DNA of 64,000 nucleotides from Nicotiana tabacum (lineage: Eukaryota; Streptophyta; Magnoliopsida; Solanales; Solanaceae), in assembly GCF_000715075.1 (NCBI RefSeq), contig NC_134095.1, positions 53,812,419-53,876,418 on the forward strand, in the 5' to 3' direction. Both the position numbers and the translations under genes were made by a program. Positions 31,417-43,922 of this stretch are shown one piece after another. Within the stretch, counting starts at the first letter, position 1, and every line of letters starts with the position of its first letter. The notes under the pieces were generated by a model. That model worked only from the letters and a program-made list of their open reading frames with translations, had not been told where the DNA came from and did no database searches.

Positions 31417-32630
31417 TGAAAGGTGTGCCTCAATGTGTGTAATGTACTATTCTAGATATTTAAAGATGTGCAAAGAATATGAACCATGTATTGAAATGCC
31501 TAGACTTCATGTCAAGATTAAAACTGAGATTGTTATGACAACTATGTGAAATCTTACCTATGCTTACAACTTGAATTACTTTTGTATGTGCTTGTGGTCC
31601 CAAATTGCAAGGTTAACATTGAAAATAGAAATGATGTGATAATTGTGGACCTAATATGAATTGATATATGTGAAATAAAAGATTGAAACGAGATGATTAA
31701 TGAGAAAAGAACAACACCTCGGTATGGCAGCCTAGCCGATCGAGCCGTGATCGGATGCCATGCTACACACATGGTGGTATTGTGCTAATATTGAATTCTG
31801 GAAAGGGAGAATAAGATTATGATTGAAGTACATGTCTCAAATGAGGTAACCTAGCCGATCAGGTTGTGATTGGACTCCGCTCTAGAAAGCGGTGGTATTG
31901 TGAGTGACGACGGACAGTATTAAGTGCCCCAAACTAAAGCTATGGAAATTATGCGAAAGATTATATGATTCTTGTATTTGATGATGTGGTGTTCGGTTAA
32001 AAGCTTTCGATTGTCTCTTCTGATTTCCTTGTTCTTGTATGATAATTCTTTCTAATAAAATGGTGTTTAGTTATACATATTAGTACTATTCCATGGTACT
32101 AACATCCCTTTTGCCGGGGCTCTACATTTTTAAAATGAATGCAGGTGGCTCCATAGTGGATAGTGCCGATCACATGTGGCAGAGTATCATCCTCTCAAAG
32201 CTTTGGTGAGCCCCTTTCTCCTTCAAGGGGTTATGTTGTACATCTTTTGTTGTAGATATCCACTTTTGAGGTATAGCTGGGGCCTTGTTGCCGGCGTTGT
32301 CATAATTGTCTTTTGTATCCTTAGAGGCTCCGTAGACGTTTGTGTGGGTTATGTACGGGTGTTGGAGGGGTCTATGAACTATGTTATAAATCTAAACTCT
32401 TGTTTCTCTAGATTGTAATTGGATGGAACCTTGGAAACTTGACTACGGTTTAAGGTTGTGATATAAATTGAACTATCAATGTTGATTGTACAACCTTTCC
32501 TATTGTCTAAATAAACGAAAGCATGGTTTCCTTAATCATATTGAGTTGGGTAGAAAGTGTTTGATAAGGCTTGCTCAGTAGGGTTCACTCAATTGAGCGT
32601 CGGTCGCGCCTCCCGAGGTTGGGCGTGACA

Positions 32631-33720
32631 TCGAGGATTGCCAGAAAGCTTTTGACAAGATCAATTTAGTACTTGTCCATACAACCAGTGTTGGTCCCGC
32701 CAAAGCTGGGCCGACCTTTGCTACTCTATCCATCTGTATTAAATGGAGCCTTCAGATGTGTTCTGGGACAACATGACAAGACAGAAAGAAACTACTTGAG
32801 TAAGAAGTTTACACCTTATAAGGCACGATACTCTCTGCTGGAACACACTTGTTGTGCTTTGACCTGGACGGCCTAGAAGTTGTGGCATTACTTCTATGCA
32901 TATACTACATACCTCATATCCAGGAAGGACCCTTTGAAGTACATATTTTAGAAACCCATGCCAACTGGGAAGCTAGCCAAGTGGCAGATACATTTGAGTG
33001 ACTTCGATATTGTCTACGAAACTCAAAAAGCGGTCAAAGGGCAAGAATTGACAGATCATCTTGCTGAAAGCCCGGTGGGAGGAGAATACGAACCCTTGAA
33101 AATGTATTTTCCTAATGAAGAGGTGTCATTCATAGGAAAGGACATTACCGAAGCATACGACGGTTGGAGGATGTTCTTTGACGGAGCTGCAAACTTCAAA
33201 GGAGTGGGCGTTGGAGCAGTTTTGGTATTAGAAATATGTCAACATTATCCGGTATCTACTAAACTCAGATTTCCCTGCACCAACAACATGGACAAATATG
33301 AAGCATGCATACTAGGACTCAATATGGCAATAAATATGTATATTTAGGAGCTACTGGTAATCGGTGATTCAGATCTGCTTGTGCACCAAGTACAAGGAGA
33401 ATGGGCCACCAAAAATTCCAAGATATTGCCATATCAGTATGATGTGCAGGAATTAAGAAAGAGGTTCACGAAGATAGAGTTCCGACATGTGCCCAGAATT
33501 CAGAATGAGCTTGCTGATGTGCTGGCCACTTTGTCATCCATGATACAACATCCTGATAAGAATTATATTGATCGTATTTCAGTGAGAATTCATAATCATC
33601 CGGCATATTGTGACTATGTTGAAGAAGAAACAGATGGAAAGCCTTGGTTCCATGACATCAAGGAGTATTTGGCGAAAGGAGAATATTCGGAGCATGCAAA
33701 CCACGCTTAGAAACGCACAC
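32631..33720 (+). pseudogene. Two RNase H domains of the first Ogre
   Basis: The first RNase H (RT-adjacent) spans about 32640-32990: LGQHDKTERNYLSKKFTPYK, RYSLLEHTCCALTWTA, KLAKWQIHLSDFDIVY. A second, archaeal-type RNase H follows at about 33160-33560. It shows WRMFFDGAANFKGVGVGAVL, then YEACILGLNMAI, then VIGDSDLLVHQVQGEW and FRHVPRIQNELADVLATLSS, so its D-E-D-D catalytic positions are visible. Two tandem RNase H domains are characteristic of the Tat lineage. Stops at about 32875 and 33346 and small shifts break the frame. Confidence 0.88.
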
Positions 33721-34888
33721 TCCGGAGGTTTCCCAATCACTTCTTCTACAGTGGAGGAAATTTGTACAGGAGAACTCCTTATTTGGGACTGCTAAGATGT
33801 GTCGACGCAAAAAAGGCTTCTAAGCTACTTGAGGAGATACATGTTGGGACCTGCAACCCACATATGAATGGTTTTGTCTTAGCCAAGAAGATACTCTAGG
33901 CTAGTTACTTTTAGATGATCATGGAGACAGACTACGTCCAGTATGTCCGCAAATGCTACTAGTGCCAAGTGCATGCCGATATGATAAAAGTACCGCCAAA
34001 TGAGCTCAATGCAACAAGCTTACCTTGGCCATTCGCCACCTGGGGAATGGATGTCATCGGTTCGATTGAGCCCACTGCTTCAAATGGGAACAAGTTTATT
34101 CTAGTAGCCATTGATTACTTCACAAAATGGGTAGAGGCTGCATGTTATAAATCTGTAACCAAGAAGGCCGTCACAGACTTTGTCAAAGATCGTATCGTTT
34201 GCCGATTTGGAGTTCCCGAGTCCATTGTTACTAATAATGCTTCCAACCTCAACAGTGATCTGATGAAATCCATGTGTGGAACTTTCAAAATCAAACACAA
34301 GAATTCCACAACCTATAGACCTCAGATGAATAGAGTCGTAGAAGCCGCCAAAAAAAAATATTAAGAAGATACTAAGGAAGATGGTAGAAAACCACAAACA
34401 ATGGCACGAGAAGCTACCTTTTGCTCTATTAGTATAACGCACTACAGTTTGCACATTAATCGGAGCAACTCCCTACATGCTGGTTTATGCTACCGAGGAT
34501 GTCATCTCAGCCGAGGTAGAGATTCCTTCTTTAAGAATCATACAGTAAGATGAACTCCGCGATGCAGAATGGATAAAGAACCGCTATGAACAATTGGCCC
34601 TCATAGATGGAAAAAGGATAAATGTAGTATGCCACGGTCAGCTTTACCAGAACAGGATGTCCAGAGCTTTCAACAAAAGGGTCAAACCAAGACAATTTGC
34701 ACCAGGACAGCTGGTGCTGAAGGAGATCTTCCCAAGATGAAGTCAAAGGGAAATTCTCTCCCAATTGGCGGGGTCCGTACATGGTTCACAGGGTGCTGAC
34801 AGGAGGAGCACTCATACTTGAAGAAATGTATGGAGAAATTTGGCCAAAATCAATCAATTCAGACGCAGTCAAGAGATACTACGCTTAG
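33721..34888 (+). pseudogene. Integrase of the first Ogre, mutated active site
   Basis: The zinc-binding region lies at about 33800-33965 (EEIHVGTCNPHMNG, CQVHAD) and has several stops. The core at 33969-34364 reads PWPFATWGMDVIGSIEPTAS, IDYFTKWVEA, then FGVPESIVTNNASN and NRVVEAAKKKY. The second catalytic Asp, expected in TDN, is Asn here, while the first Asp and the Glu are kept. The C-terminal part continues to the stop at 34886-34888 through several frame breaks. It cannot be active as it stands. Confidence 0.88.
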
Positions 34889-35030
34889 ACTATTTACATT
34901 TACCCATCTGATGTAATTGAACTACGCTTGACCTGATTCCCGTTTAAGAGGGGATACATAGGTAGACTTATGGGTTCAGTCATATCATAATAAAATTTCC
35001 ATTCCCCCCCCCAAAGTCATAAATTGGGCA

Positions 35031-35249
35031 AAATTTTGAGGAGGACCTTCAAAATTCCAGAGCAAGTCCAGCCAATGCCAACATATACCAGACGGTCAGA
35101 AATCGGCTAAGAAACTGGGGTAGAATTTTGGGAAGGATTCTCAAAATTCCGAGAAGGGGTCGACAGGTCTCGTTACTCGCAAATAGTTGAAGGATCATTT
35201 ACCAAACTAGGGCAGAATTTTGAGGAGGACCCTCAAAATTCTAACATGA
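35031..35249 (+). repeat. Three AATTTTGAGG hairpin units
   Basis: Three spaced copies near 35031, 35131 and 35216 read like AATTTTGAGGAGGACCCTCAAAATT. Each has complementary arms of about 10 bp around a 4-5-nt loop. The second copy (TTTTGGGAAGGATTCTCAAAA) is the most diverged. Confidence 0.8.
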
Positions 35250-35636
35250 GAAAACTGCAATGTCTCTGAAATTGTTACAGTCACTAGTTCATCTAAAACT
35301 CACTTGATATCTCAATATGTTTCTAAAATGACTCTATTTTTTTATTAATAATTGCATATTTTTAAAAAAACTCTATTTTTCATAACAGTCAGGCATTACC
35401 TAAGGAAGCTCAAATAAGGCCTTTAGAACGGAATTAAGTAAGGCCAGCAGACAGAAGCACGAACCAAACTCCCCTCACAAAACTTACAATTTTTTTTGAA
35501 CATAGGCACATTTGACGTAGCGATAGCATTCGCAAACATGTATATACAAAACAAACTCATTATCGATCCGTCCATCAAACACCGAATATATCTCCAACTA
35601 AGAAATATACTACTCTTATTTGCTATTTACTCTTTG

Positions 35637-36205
35637 CATGGGACTAATCCTTATCCCGCATATTTGCATGAGGCTAATCCTTTCCTCCATATTTGCATGA
35701 GGCTAATCCTTGCCTCCATATCTGCATGAGGCTAATACTTGCGTCCATATTTGCATGAGGCTAATCCTTGCCTTCACATTTGCATGAGGCTAATCCTTGC
35801 CTCCATATCTGCATGAGGCTAATCCTTGCCTCCATATCTGCATGAGGCTAATCCTTGCCTCCATATTTGCATGAGGCTAATCCTTGCTTCCATATTCGCA
35901 TGAGGCTAATCCCTGCCTCCATATCTGCATGAGGCTAATCCCTGCCTCCATATCTGCATGAGGCTAATCCCTGCCTCCATATCTGCATGAGGCTAATCCC
36001 TGCCTCTATACCTGTATGAGGCTAATCCGTGCCTCCATATCTGCATAAAGCTAATCCTTGCCTCCGTACTTGCATAAGGCTAATCCCTGCCTCCATATTT
36101 GCATGAGGCTAATCCCTGCCTCTATATTTGCATGAGGCTAATCACCGCCTCCACATCTACATGAGGCTAATTCTTGCCTCTTTATTTGCATGGGACTAAG
36201 CATTA
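35637..36205 (+). repeat. 29-bp tandem array, about 20 copies
   Basis: The unit is GCATGAGGCTAATCCTTGCC plus TCCATATTT/TCCATATCT, about 20 copies head to tail. Outer copies are more diverged and a central block (about 35900-36005) is nearly uniform. There is no spacer diversity, so it is not a CRISPR. Variable arrays in the 3' untranslated region are a known trait of Tat/Ogre elements. Confidence 0.93.
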
Positions 36206-36955
36206 TTCCCCCTTTTCATAAATATTGCTCTATTCTAGTACTATCTACTCGCTTTTCAATCAGGCTAAGCTCCACCCTTCATCTCACAAGACTAAGCCTT
36301 GTCTTGTTAACATCATATTATCGCACCTTATGGGCTGAAATATCGCCAATCAATCCAAAGGCATCATAGTCTAAAGGCATCATCCTCATAGCCAGAAGAA
36401 GCCATACCATGGCCGGAGGATCTCTCAAATTTGCATATCATTATTCAAAGGCGTCATGGTTTGGAGGCACCATCTTCATGGCTCAAGAACATCATTTCAT
36501 GGCCTGCGAATCCCTTACTGAACAATTCATGGCCCGGGACATCATGGTCCAAGGACGTCATCCTTAACCGTCCGAAGACAACTCTCATGGTCCAAAGGGA
36601 ATCTGCATCATGTTTAAAATTTTCGCACAAATACATGTTTCTAGCGTCTCTTTATTTGCAGGTGACTAGTAAGCAACCGCTATCCCAGCAGGAGTGACCT
36701 CGCTCCAGTTCCTTCAACTATCTCAAATTTGACCATTCATCATAACCACCCATCCCAAAATCTCGTGTCCGTTCTTGTAATGACTTCATCGATATATTCC
36801 ACCGATGGATCCGTAACTACACATGGCTTGATTCCTATAAAACCAGGGATATGTAGGCAGATCAAGGACCCTCAGCCTATATTTTTTCAAGACATCCCGA
36901 TCAGTCAAAATTGACCATCATTTCTTTACCTGAAAACTCTTTCATTCTTCTCGGG

Positions 36956-36969
36956 TAAAGAGGGGCAGC
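36956..36969 (+). other. Polypurine tract of the first Ogre
   Basis: TAAAGAGGGGCAGC sits immediately before TGTTGATACCC, the start of the 3' LTR. Confidence 0.85.
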
Positions 36970-39900
36970 TGTTGATACCCAATTTTTCCTTCATATATAT
37001 TTAAATATAAAAACATACTTTCAAAATATTGCATACACACTTACAAACATGCACAAATATATTTTATAATTTTTCTATAATTTTTAAAGGACTTAAAAAC
37101 CAATTTATTTCTGTATTTTTTATTTATACAAATATTCAATAACTATTCCTCATATTATTATTTATGAATATTGATTATTTAAATTCATCATTTTATTCCT
37201 ATGTAAACCCTCAAACATTTTAATTGTATTTTTCAATCACATTTGCATTTTTAGGCTAGAATTATGTATTTTTGCAACAATAGCCTATATATATGCAAAA
37301 TTATAATATACATACAGAAAATGACAGGGTTTTTTTATATTTTTAAATATTAAGTAAGTATTTTAAAACATTTTCATATACAAATCACGTTTTTATCGTT
37401 TATAAATTATTTTATAAAATTGGTTTACCAAATTAATCGAGTATTTAAAATATAGCCCTAGAAAAGACCCAATTTCAAAATTAACCTCGCCCAATTACCC
37501 CCTGCCCATCCGACCCAAACCCAGACCCAAATACCTGGTTAATTTTGACCCGCCCCACGTAACGTTCAATCCTGGCCGTTAATCTTAGAAGATCAACGGC
37601 CCTAAACCAAACACCCTCTTTTAATATAACAAACCTCCTAACCATACCCATTTCTTCCAAACCCGCCACCCTCATATGCTCTCATCTCTCACCCTATCTA
37701 ACCCTAGCGCTGTCATCTGTCATCTTCTCTAATTCCGACCTAAAATGAAATCAGCTATGGTGTCCTTTGCATTATCAGTCTCTCTTCACCGTTGGTTACT
37801 CGTCTACGACCCTAGCTAGTTGTTTCCTAAACATGGCAAAGCAAATCTGGCAAGGATCGAGCCAGATCTGGTTCGAGATCTTTCATGGTTTGGCTATTCC
37901 CATCTATATTCATTCCAATACTTGTGAGCATGAATACCTTCGTATTTTAGGGTCTCAAATCTCTGGTTTAAACCAAATTTGGTTCAACTTCTATTTATTT
38001 ACGAATCTAGCTATCTTTTGGTTGAATCTGTTCAGATCTTCTCCTATTTGAAAAGGTTTCATGTTTAGTTTTGGTATTGTCTTTCTTTAATTCTTCAGTA
38101 CTTCCACCTCGATGTCTTCTGATCTTTCCCTATTTTATTCCTAACTATTTTTTGGTTTACCCTAAGATTGAGGTCTTTATTTCAACGGGGTTTTCTGCAA
38201 ATATTTAGTTTTTAAAACGTTTTTATCTTCGATGTACCTGTTAGGGTTTCCTTATTTATTCTTGTCTGTTGTATGTTTCTATATTTCTGCCTAAAAATCT
38301 CTTATAGTCCTGATTGTTTATCTGGTTATTTGCTACTTCTGCCCGTGCCTCGAATTCTATCGACTAATTGATTAATCAATCTTACTTACGTAAATTAGGG
38401 TTTAAAATTGGGCTTTCCTTTATTAGATTTTACCTTCTTGTCTTATGTGTAACTATTAATTGATACTACTAGCCTGATTTCATGCTTTGATTGTCCAAAA
38501 CTAACTTCTGATTAATTTCAGAATTGATTCTTGCCTTATTTAGCCTAGCCCCTTAATTACTGGTTGATTCCATATATAACTTTCCTTAAATTAAGTGATA
38601 CTAGTCTGATTTTGTGGCTAATTTGTTCATGACTACTTCCACTTGATAGATTGTCTTATTATTTCTTACCTTATTAACCTAGTTTTGATTTGCTAAGGGA
38701 TTCCGTGTGAGACTTCCCTAAATTAAGTACCATCTATGGGATTCTGGCCCCTTAATGGAGCCATGACTGATGGTTAATTGTTTTCCATACCTTATGTGTC
38801 CTACTCTATTGCATACTATAAAACCCTCATTGTTCTGGCTCAAAAAAAGGGCATCAGTTCACAATATACACAAACAGACTTAAGAAAAGCACTAAAAATT
38901 CTTGCTCTCTCTTTGTTGCAAACTTCTGTCACTTGTTTACTGCACCATCTAGTCGGCTGGAAGCCAAGACTAGGTTTTGGATCCTTTTTACCTCCTTATG
39001 TTATTGCAAATTTGCAACTGGTATGCTCCTATTTTACTATCATGCAAACCTCTGCATGCATTTAGTTTATATACTGCCTGTTCCCAACATGTCTTTTCTT
39101 ATGTTATTTAATCAGTAGAATCTTCTAGGCTATCTTGTCTATAACTGAATCTATGTGTTTCATGCCTCTTGTTCTCAGTCAGCCTATGCATTACCTTTGA
39201 TTATGTTGCATGCTTCCTATTATTTGACTTGACTTGTATGATTCCTTATCACTAGTAGGTCTTTTCCTTCTGTCCTGATCAAACCTGCATGTCTACTGCT
39301 ATCACCTGTTTGTTTCTATTTTGACTACAATAACCTGCCTACCTCTGTTTAGCTGAATCTTTGTGTGCCTTGCTCTCAACCTATTTGGTTCCTGCTTTAG
39401 TAAACTTCTGTGTATCCATATGAATTAGACTCATGCTCACTTCTCATGTCCAATATGGCCCCCAACCTCTGCTCCCCTCTCTTTGTGGTTATTTGTTCTC
39501 AACATGCTACATGCCACCTAGTGCTAACTAATAAACTGGGCTGAATCTGGGTAGTAGGAATATTTGCTTTAAGACTCTGTGATCATGTTTCTTTGCTTGC
39601 TACTTGATTGCTGAAACACTTGTTGCAATGACTCTATATTGCTTCTAAACAATTTCTTCTTAAACCTACTTCTATTTTCAAACACTACTCCTACTTTAGA
39701 GCACCTAGAGCCTTGCCCCTGTGGTGTAAGCATTGCTTAGGAGTCCCTGAGGCTCATCTGAACTTTGACACACTGGAGTTGGCTTTCCAAGCTTGCCCAC
39801 AAAGGGTTACTGTAAATGCTTATCCTGGTGTGAACATTGCTCGGGTTCCCTGAAGCCCTTGGGAACTTTGACACACCAGGATCTTATTGGGTGCACTATG

Positions 39901-41607
39901 ATATTATGGCATTTGTGGATTGGTTGAAGGCCTGGTCTGCCAGGAGTATCTTTTGGGCCTATATTCAGGCTCCCTATAGTTGTAGTACTCTCATTTCTGT
40001 AATTCGTTATCAGTGTTGGTTTGTAATAATATCCTTGTAAACAGATATTGTGGAATTAGTAATAGGGGAGGAATTCTTATACAATTTTGTGGGAATTTGG
40101 GTAGAAATCATGTCTTAGGTTATTATGATTGTTTGCGTGCATTAGAGGCCATGTTCCTTAGGGTTATTTACATGCACTAGATACCGTGCCTATAGGTATT
40201 GCAATATTTTTTCATTTTGGAAACTAAGCTTATAGGTTATTTTAATAATTAGGCACCATGCTTATAGGAGTTAAAATCAGCTTTAATATAAGTCATGCCT
40301 ATAAGGGTTTCACTTTGATCAAATGAATTCCGCTTTCTTCACATTATATTTGATTAGAAATCATGCATATAGGACTTAAAACCAGTTTGGGTAGAAAATC
40401 AGTTTAATTCATGTTTATTCTGAATCAGTTTAGTTAATTAATCTGTCCGCTCCTTTAATAAATTTTCAATGCTGCCTTAATTAACATTACTAGACAATAT
40501 GCCTATAGGAGCTAAACTTCCATTAAAAAATTGTTTGTTCTTTCGTTGAGTTCTTAATCAATAATAGATATCATACTCCTAGGATATCACTATTACGCAT
40601 CTAGGCAAGCTTGTAGGGCGACTAAAACTAAACTATAAAATTGCGCCTTGTTATTTAGGACTGCTCACATCCAACAAATTTAAAAGAATCAGTAGGTGAG
40701 TATGATTCAGTTCTTTGATACTTTGGTCCTAATTCAATACTGTATACTCTCTGCTCAACTAGATATCATGTTCTAAGGTTTTTCTCTTAAATCCCTGAAA
40801 CTATTGTTTGATACGTGCACTTAGTTGTTCTATTTGCAGAGGTAAAAATGTGAGCCTTTAATTGTTCCCTCTTTAAATGCAGTCCTAATTGTTTTGGTTG
40901 ACGTTCTTTAAATACCTTAGGATGGTCTAGAACTACCTAAATTAGAGGTCATAAATACTTCCAGGGCCACAAGGAAGGGACGGGTAGTGCACACATAGGA
41001 TATCTCTCAAGGTTGCTAGAATGCTTTAGACTATGACCAATGGGAGGGAATTGGGTAGTAAGGATATGATGACTACACGCCAATGTCATGTATAGACCCT
41101 CATTGAGGAGTGATTACCGGGCATTGTGTGGGTATGATCCTGTAGGCTAACCAACCTAGGACCCCTCTTTCTCAACTCCCATTGTTTAAATAAATTTTCT
41201 TTTCTTTATATATGTGCAACTTGTTCAAGCCTTTCCCCTTGCTTCATTACTTGAATCATACTTGTGCTTAGAATGTCAAAACATTCCTTTACTTGCAAGT
41301 ATGTGTTAAAACTGTTTATTTGTTAAAATGACTAATTCACATAGTTTAAGTTCGGCCGGGACCCACTATTGTGGACCGCGAGGGGTGCCTAACACCTTCC
41401 CCTCAAGGTTATTTTGAGCCCTTACCTTAATCTCTAGTAATGCAAAATAGTCCATGATTTAATTGCTCAAGGTGCGCTAACGCACCATAATCCGTTAGGT
41501 GACAACTCTTCAAATACCCAATTCTCAAAAGGAAATGAGTTATTTTTCCCATGAATGTCGAAACCCGGACTTCCCCATCAAAAAGGGAAAAAAGGGGGGG
41601 CGCTACA
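36970..41607 (+). repeat. 3' LTR of the first Ogre
   Basis: 4638 bp, collinear with the 5' LTR, differing by scattered substitutions and small indels. It ends GGGGGGGCGCTACA and is followed by copia sequence. Confidence 0.92.
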
Positions 41608-42829
41608 ATGAACTGTAAGATTGTAACTTTCTTTACAGATGACAGACACAGTCTTACCGTTTGGTAAGTTTACATTACCTCCCTTGGAGTCAGGCAGACT
41701 AGTCATAGTTTTCAACATTTCACTGTTTGATGCCATATGATCAGTAGCACCAGTATCTACAATCCAAAAATCAACTATAGTCTCTAATGACTATGAATTA
41801 GCATTACCTAACATATTTTTTGCATTCTCGTCTGACTTATCCTTGTTTATCATCTTCATGATCTGATTATATTGCTCATATGTAAAGAAGTTCAGCATCC
41901 CTTGGTTCATCCCGACATTATCCTCATTTACAACAACACTCTTACCAGAATTGTCATCACTCACAACCATGCTAGCTTGCCTATATTGTTGTTGTCTCTT
42001 TCCTTTAAAACCAGGTGGATATCCAACCAATTTGTAACAAGTTTCCCTTGTGTGTCCTTTGTTTCGATAATACTCACAATACAAATTATTGAACCTCCTA
42101 AACTTTGACTGATTATCTTTAGAACTCATAAGGGCTGTTGAATTATTCACTTCATTTGTCACATTAACATGTGAATTAGTCTCAAACACTCTTTTTTTGA
42201 TTCTCCTCATTTATTACCATTGCATAGGCATGACTAATAGAAGGTGATGGGGATTGAAGTAGTATCTGATTTCTAATTGCATTATAAGACTTATTTAGGC
42301 CCATTAATAACTGAAAAAGTTTCTGATGTTCCAAGTGTTCGATGAAATCCTTAGTACCAGCCGTAACAGGAAGTGAAGGTATCATAGAGTTATATTCATC
42401 CCAAAGTGATTTCAACCTAGAATGATATACTGAGACACTAGAGGTATCTTGAGAGATGGTAGCTATTTCACGTTAAAGGTTGTAGATCCTCGATCCATTA
42501 ACTCAAATCGATATTGTAAATCTACCCAAACCTCATGAGCATCACTAGTGTATACAATTCTGTTCACAAAATCTGGTGAAACTATGTTCATGATCCACAT
42601 TAGTACAGTAGCATTCCTCTTCTAGATCTGCTGTAAATTGAGCTTTTGTACAGCTCCCATCGATGAACCCTATCTTGCATTTTACTCGCAACACAATCAC
42701 CATCGCCTTGCTCCAAACTGAGTAGTTTTCCATTCCTTTAAGTTTTATCGATACAGTGACATTTCCAGGATTATCGAAAGATAGCTAATACATAGGATGA
42801 TGAGGATTATCAATGTCCAAATTCGCCAT
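41608..42829 (-). pseudogene. gag and first part of protease of copia element
   Basis: The minus-strand ATG at 42829 starts MANLDIDNPHHPMY, followed at once by a stop. The frames then show MENYSVWSKAMVIVLRVKCK and IGFIDGSC (42545-42733), FIEHLEHQKLFQLLMGLNKS and MVINEENQ (42182-42415), and a zinc knuckle CEYYRNKGHTRETCYKLVGY (41791-42210; first ligand pair C-X2-Y instead of C-X2-C). Codons with a DTG protease-like start and VNLPNGKTV lie at 41615-41790 before the Ogre junction. The element reading continues at 18210 on the other side of the insertion. Confidence 0.88.
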
Positions 42830-42922
42830 GGCTGATTTTTTAGAAAATAGCTTTGAATTTTCTATTGATGTTTTCAGAGTTTGAATTAACCAGTAATCTC
42901 TAACTTTGATCGATCTAATTAA

Positions 42923-42934
42923 GATCTAATCCCA
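42923..42934 (-). other. Degenerate primer binding site of copia element
   Basis: The minus strand next to the 5' LTR reads TGGGATTAGATC. It matches the initiator-Met site TGGTATCAGAGC at 9 of 12 positions. Confidence 0.5.
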
Positions 42935-43222
<288 letters not shown>

Positions 43223-43227
43223 AGTTT

Positions 43228-43807
43228 TTCTTTTTTGAAATAAAGCATAGTAATGTACATGATAAAGGATAAGATTTCTTTATAAATTAAAAAATAATGT
43301 TGTCTTTTTCAAATTTCTTCCATAATTTTCTCAACAACCAAACAAAAAGAAAAATGAGAAGAAAGAGTCGGTAGTTTTCTCAACAGCCGAGAGACTCAAA
43401 TACTTTTTTTTGTGGAAAATAAATAGTGTTTGGTCAAAATTCGCAGATCCAAAAGCGAAACATTAAACCAATAATTTTTAAAGCCATTCATATTGCAAAA
43501 AAAAAAGCAGTAATGAACTCTGAAATTAACAAAATGTCAATGTACTGGTAAAGTTGTATGTATTATTTTGTGGTTTTTCAATCTCTAATGTCTCGGTTGA
43601 ATACTTACAGGATAAGATCGATTGATAAACCAAGGTGAGAACTTTTACTCTCTTATAAAAAGGCAGAAATTATTGAAAATAAATCATTATTAGAAATTGA
43701 AAAGTCTATAAAACCAAAGTCTTTTCATCTTTCACTTAATTAAATGTCTACTTCTTATCTGAACAAGAAACAAAAATTACCAGACACCTAATTGTTTCCA
43801 TCCTGAC
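43228..43807. other. AT-rich intergenic spacer
   Basis: About 580 bp between the copia TSD and the LINE TSD. No gene, repeat end or RNA gene recognised. Confidence 0.6.
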
Positions 43808-43922
43808 AAAAAAAGGTCAAAAAGTTTGGACTAAAAGTGTTTACCAAAAAAAATTCTCTCTCTAGAAACTTCCCTCTCCACTAACTAGTTTCTCCAAGCG
43901 GTGTTTATGTTTGGTGGGAACG

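Larger units (their letters stand above)
30233..32630 (+). mobile_element. Solo LTR (Tekay-like) inside Ogre pol
   Basis: Begins TGTAAGGCCCCGTG and ends GGGCGTGACA, 2398 bp. It is flanked by CCGAG (30228-30232) and TCGAG (32631-32635), one mismatch. The Ogre codons resume directly after it (EDCQKAF). No interior, primer site or second LTR is present, so this is what remains after LTR-LTR recombination. It holds a TATGCGATCGCATA-type palindrome array at about 30395-30715 and a (CA)n run at 31394-31416. The plus orientation is judged from the LTR ends. The few frames inside are not genes. Confidence 0.88.
34889..36969 (+). other. 3' untranslated region of the first Ogre
   Basis: About 2.1 kb without genes. 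It contains a GAACTACG...GTAG module at 34919-34965, three hairpin-forming AATTTTGAGG/CCTCAAAATT units at 35031-35249, a 29-bp tandem array at 35637-36205, a stretch rich in CATCATGG/CATGGCC words at 36360-36610, a second module copy at 36814-36860, and the polypurine tract. Confidence 0.8.
18212..41607 (+). mobile_element. Ogre/Tat Ty3 retrotransposon, 23.4 kb, nested in copia
   Basis: LTRs of 4614 bp (18212-22825) and 4638 bp (36970-41607) both start TGTTGATACCCAATTTTTCC. The flanking 5-mers ATGAT (18207-18211) and ATGAA (41608-41612) differ at one base. The interior has a TGGCGACTCTGCTGGGG primer site, an ORF1 upstream of gag, gag, protease, an AT-rich putative intron before RT, RT, RNase H, a second (archaeal-type) RNase H, integrase, a long 3' untranslated region with a tandem array, and the polypurine tract AAAGAGGGGCAGC. 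This set is diagnostic of Ogre-like Tat elements. A solo LTR (30233-32630) interrupts pol. Coding parts carry many stops. Confidence 0.93.

Noticed and set aside
30233..32630. A full element inserted in Ogre pol
   Set aside because: Only one LTR is present, with no primer site, interior or second LTR, so it is a solo LTR.
35637..36205. Possible CRISPR-like array
   Set aside because: Units are contiguous 29-bp copies with no unique spacers, in a plant retrotransposon. It is a tandem array.
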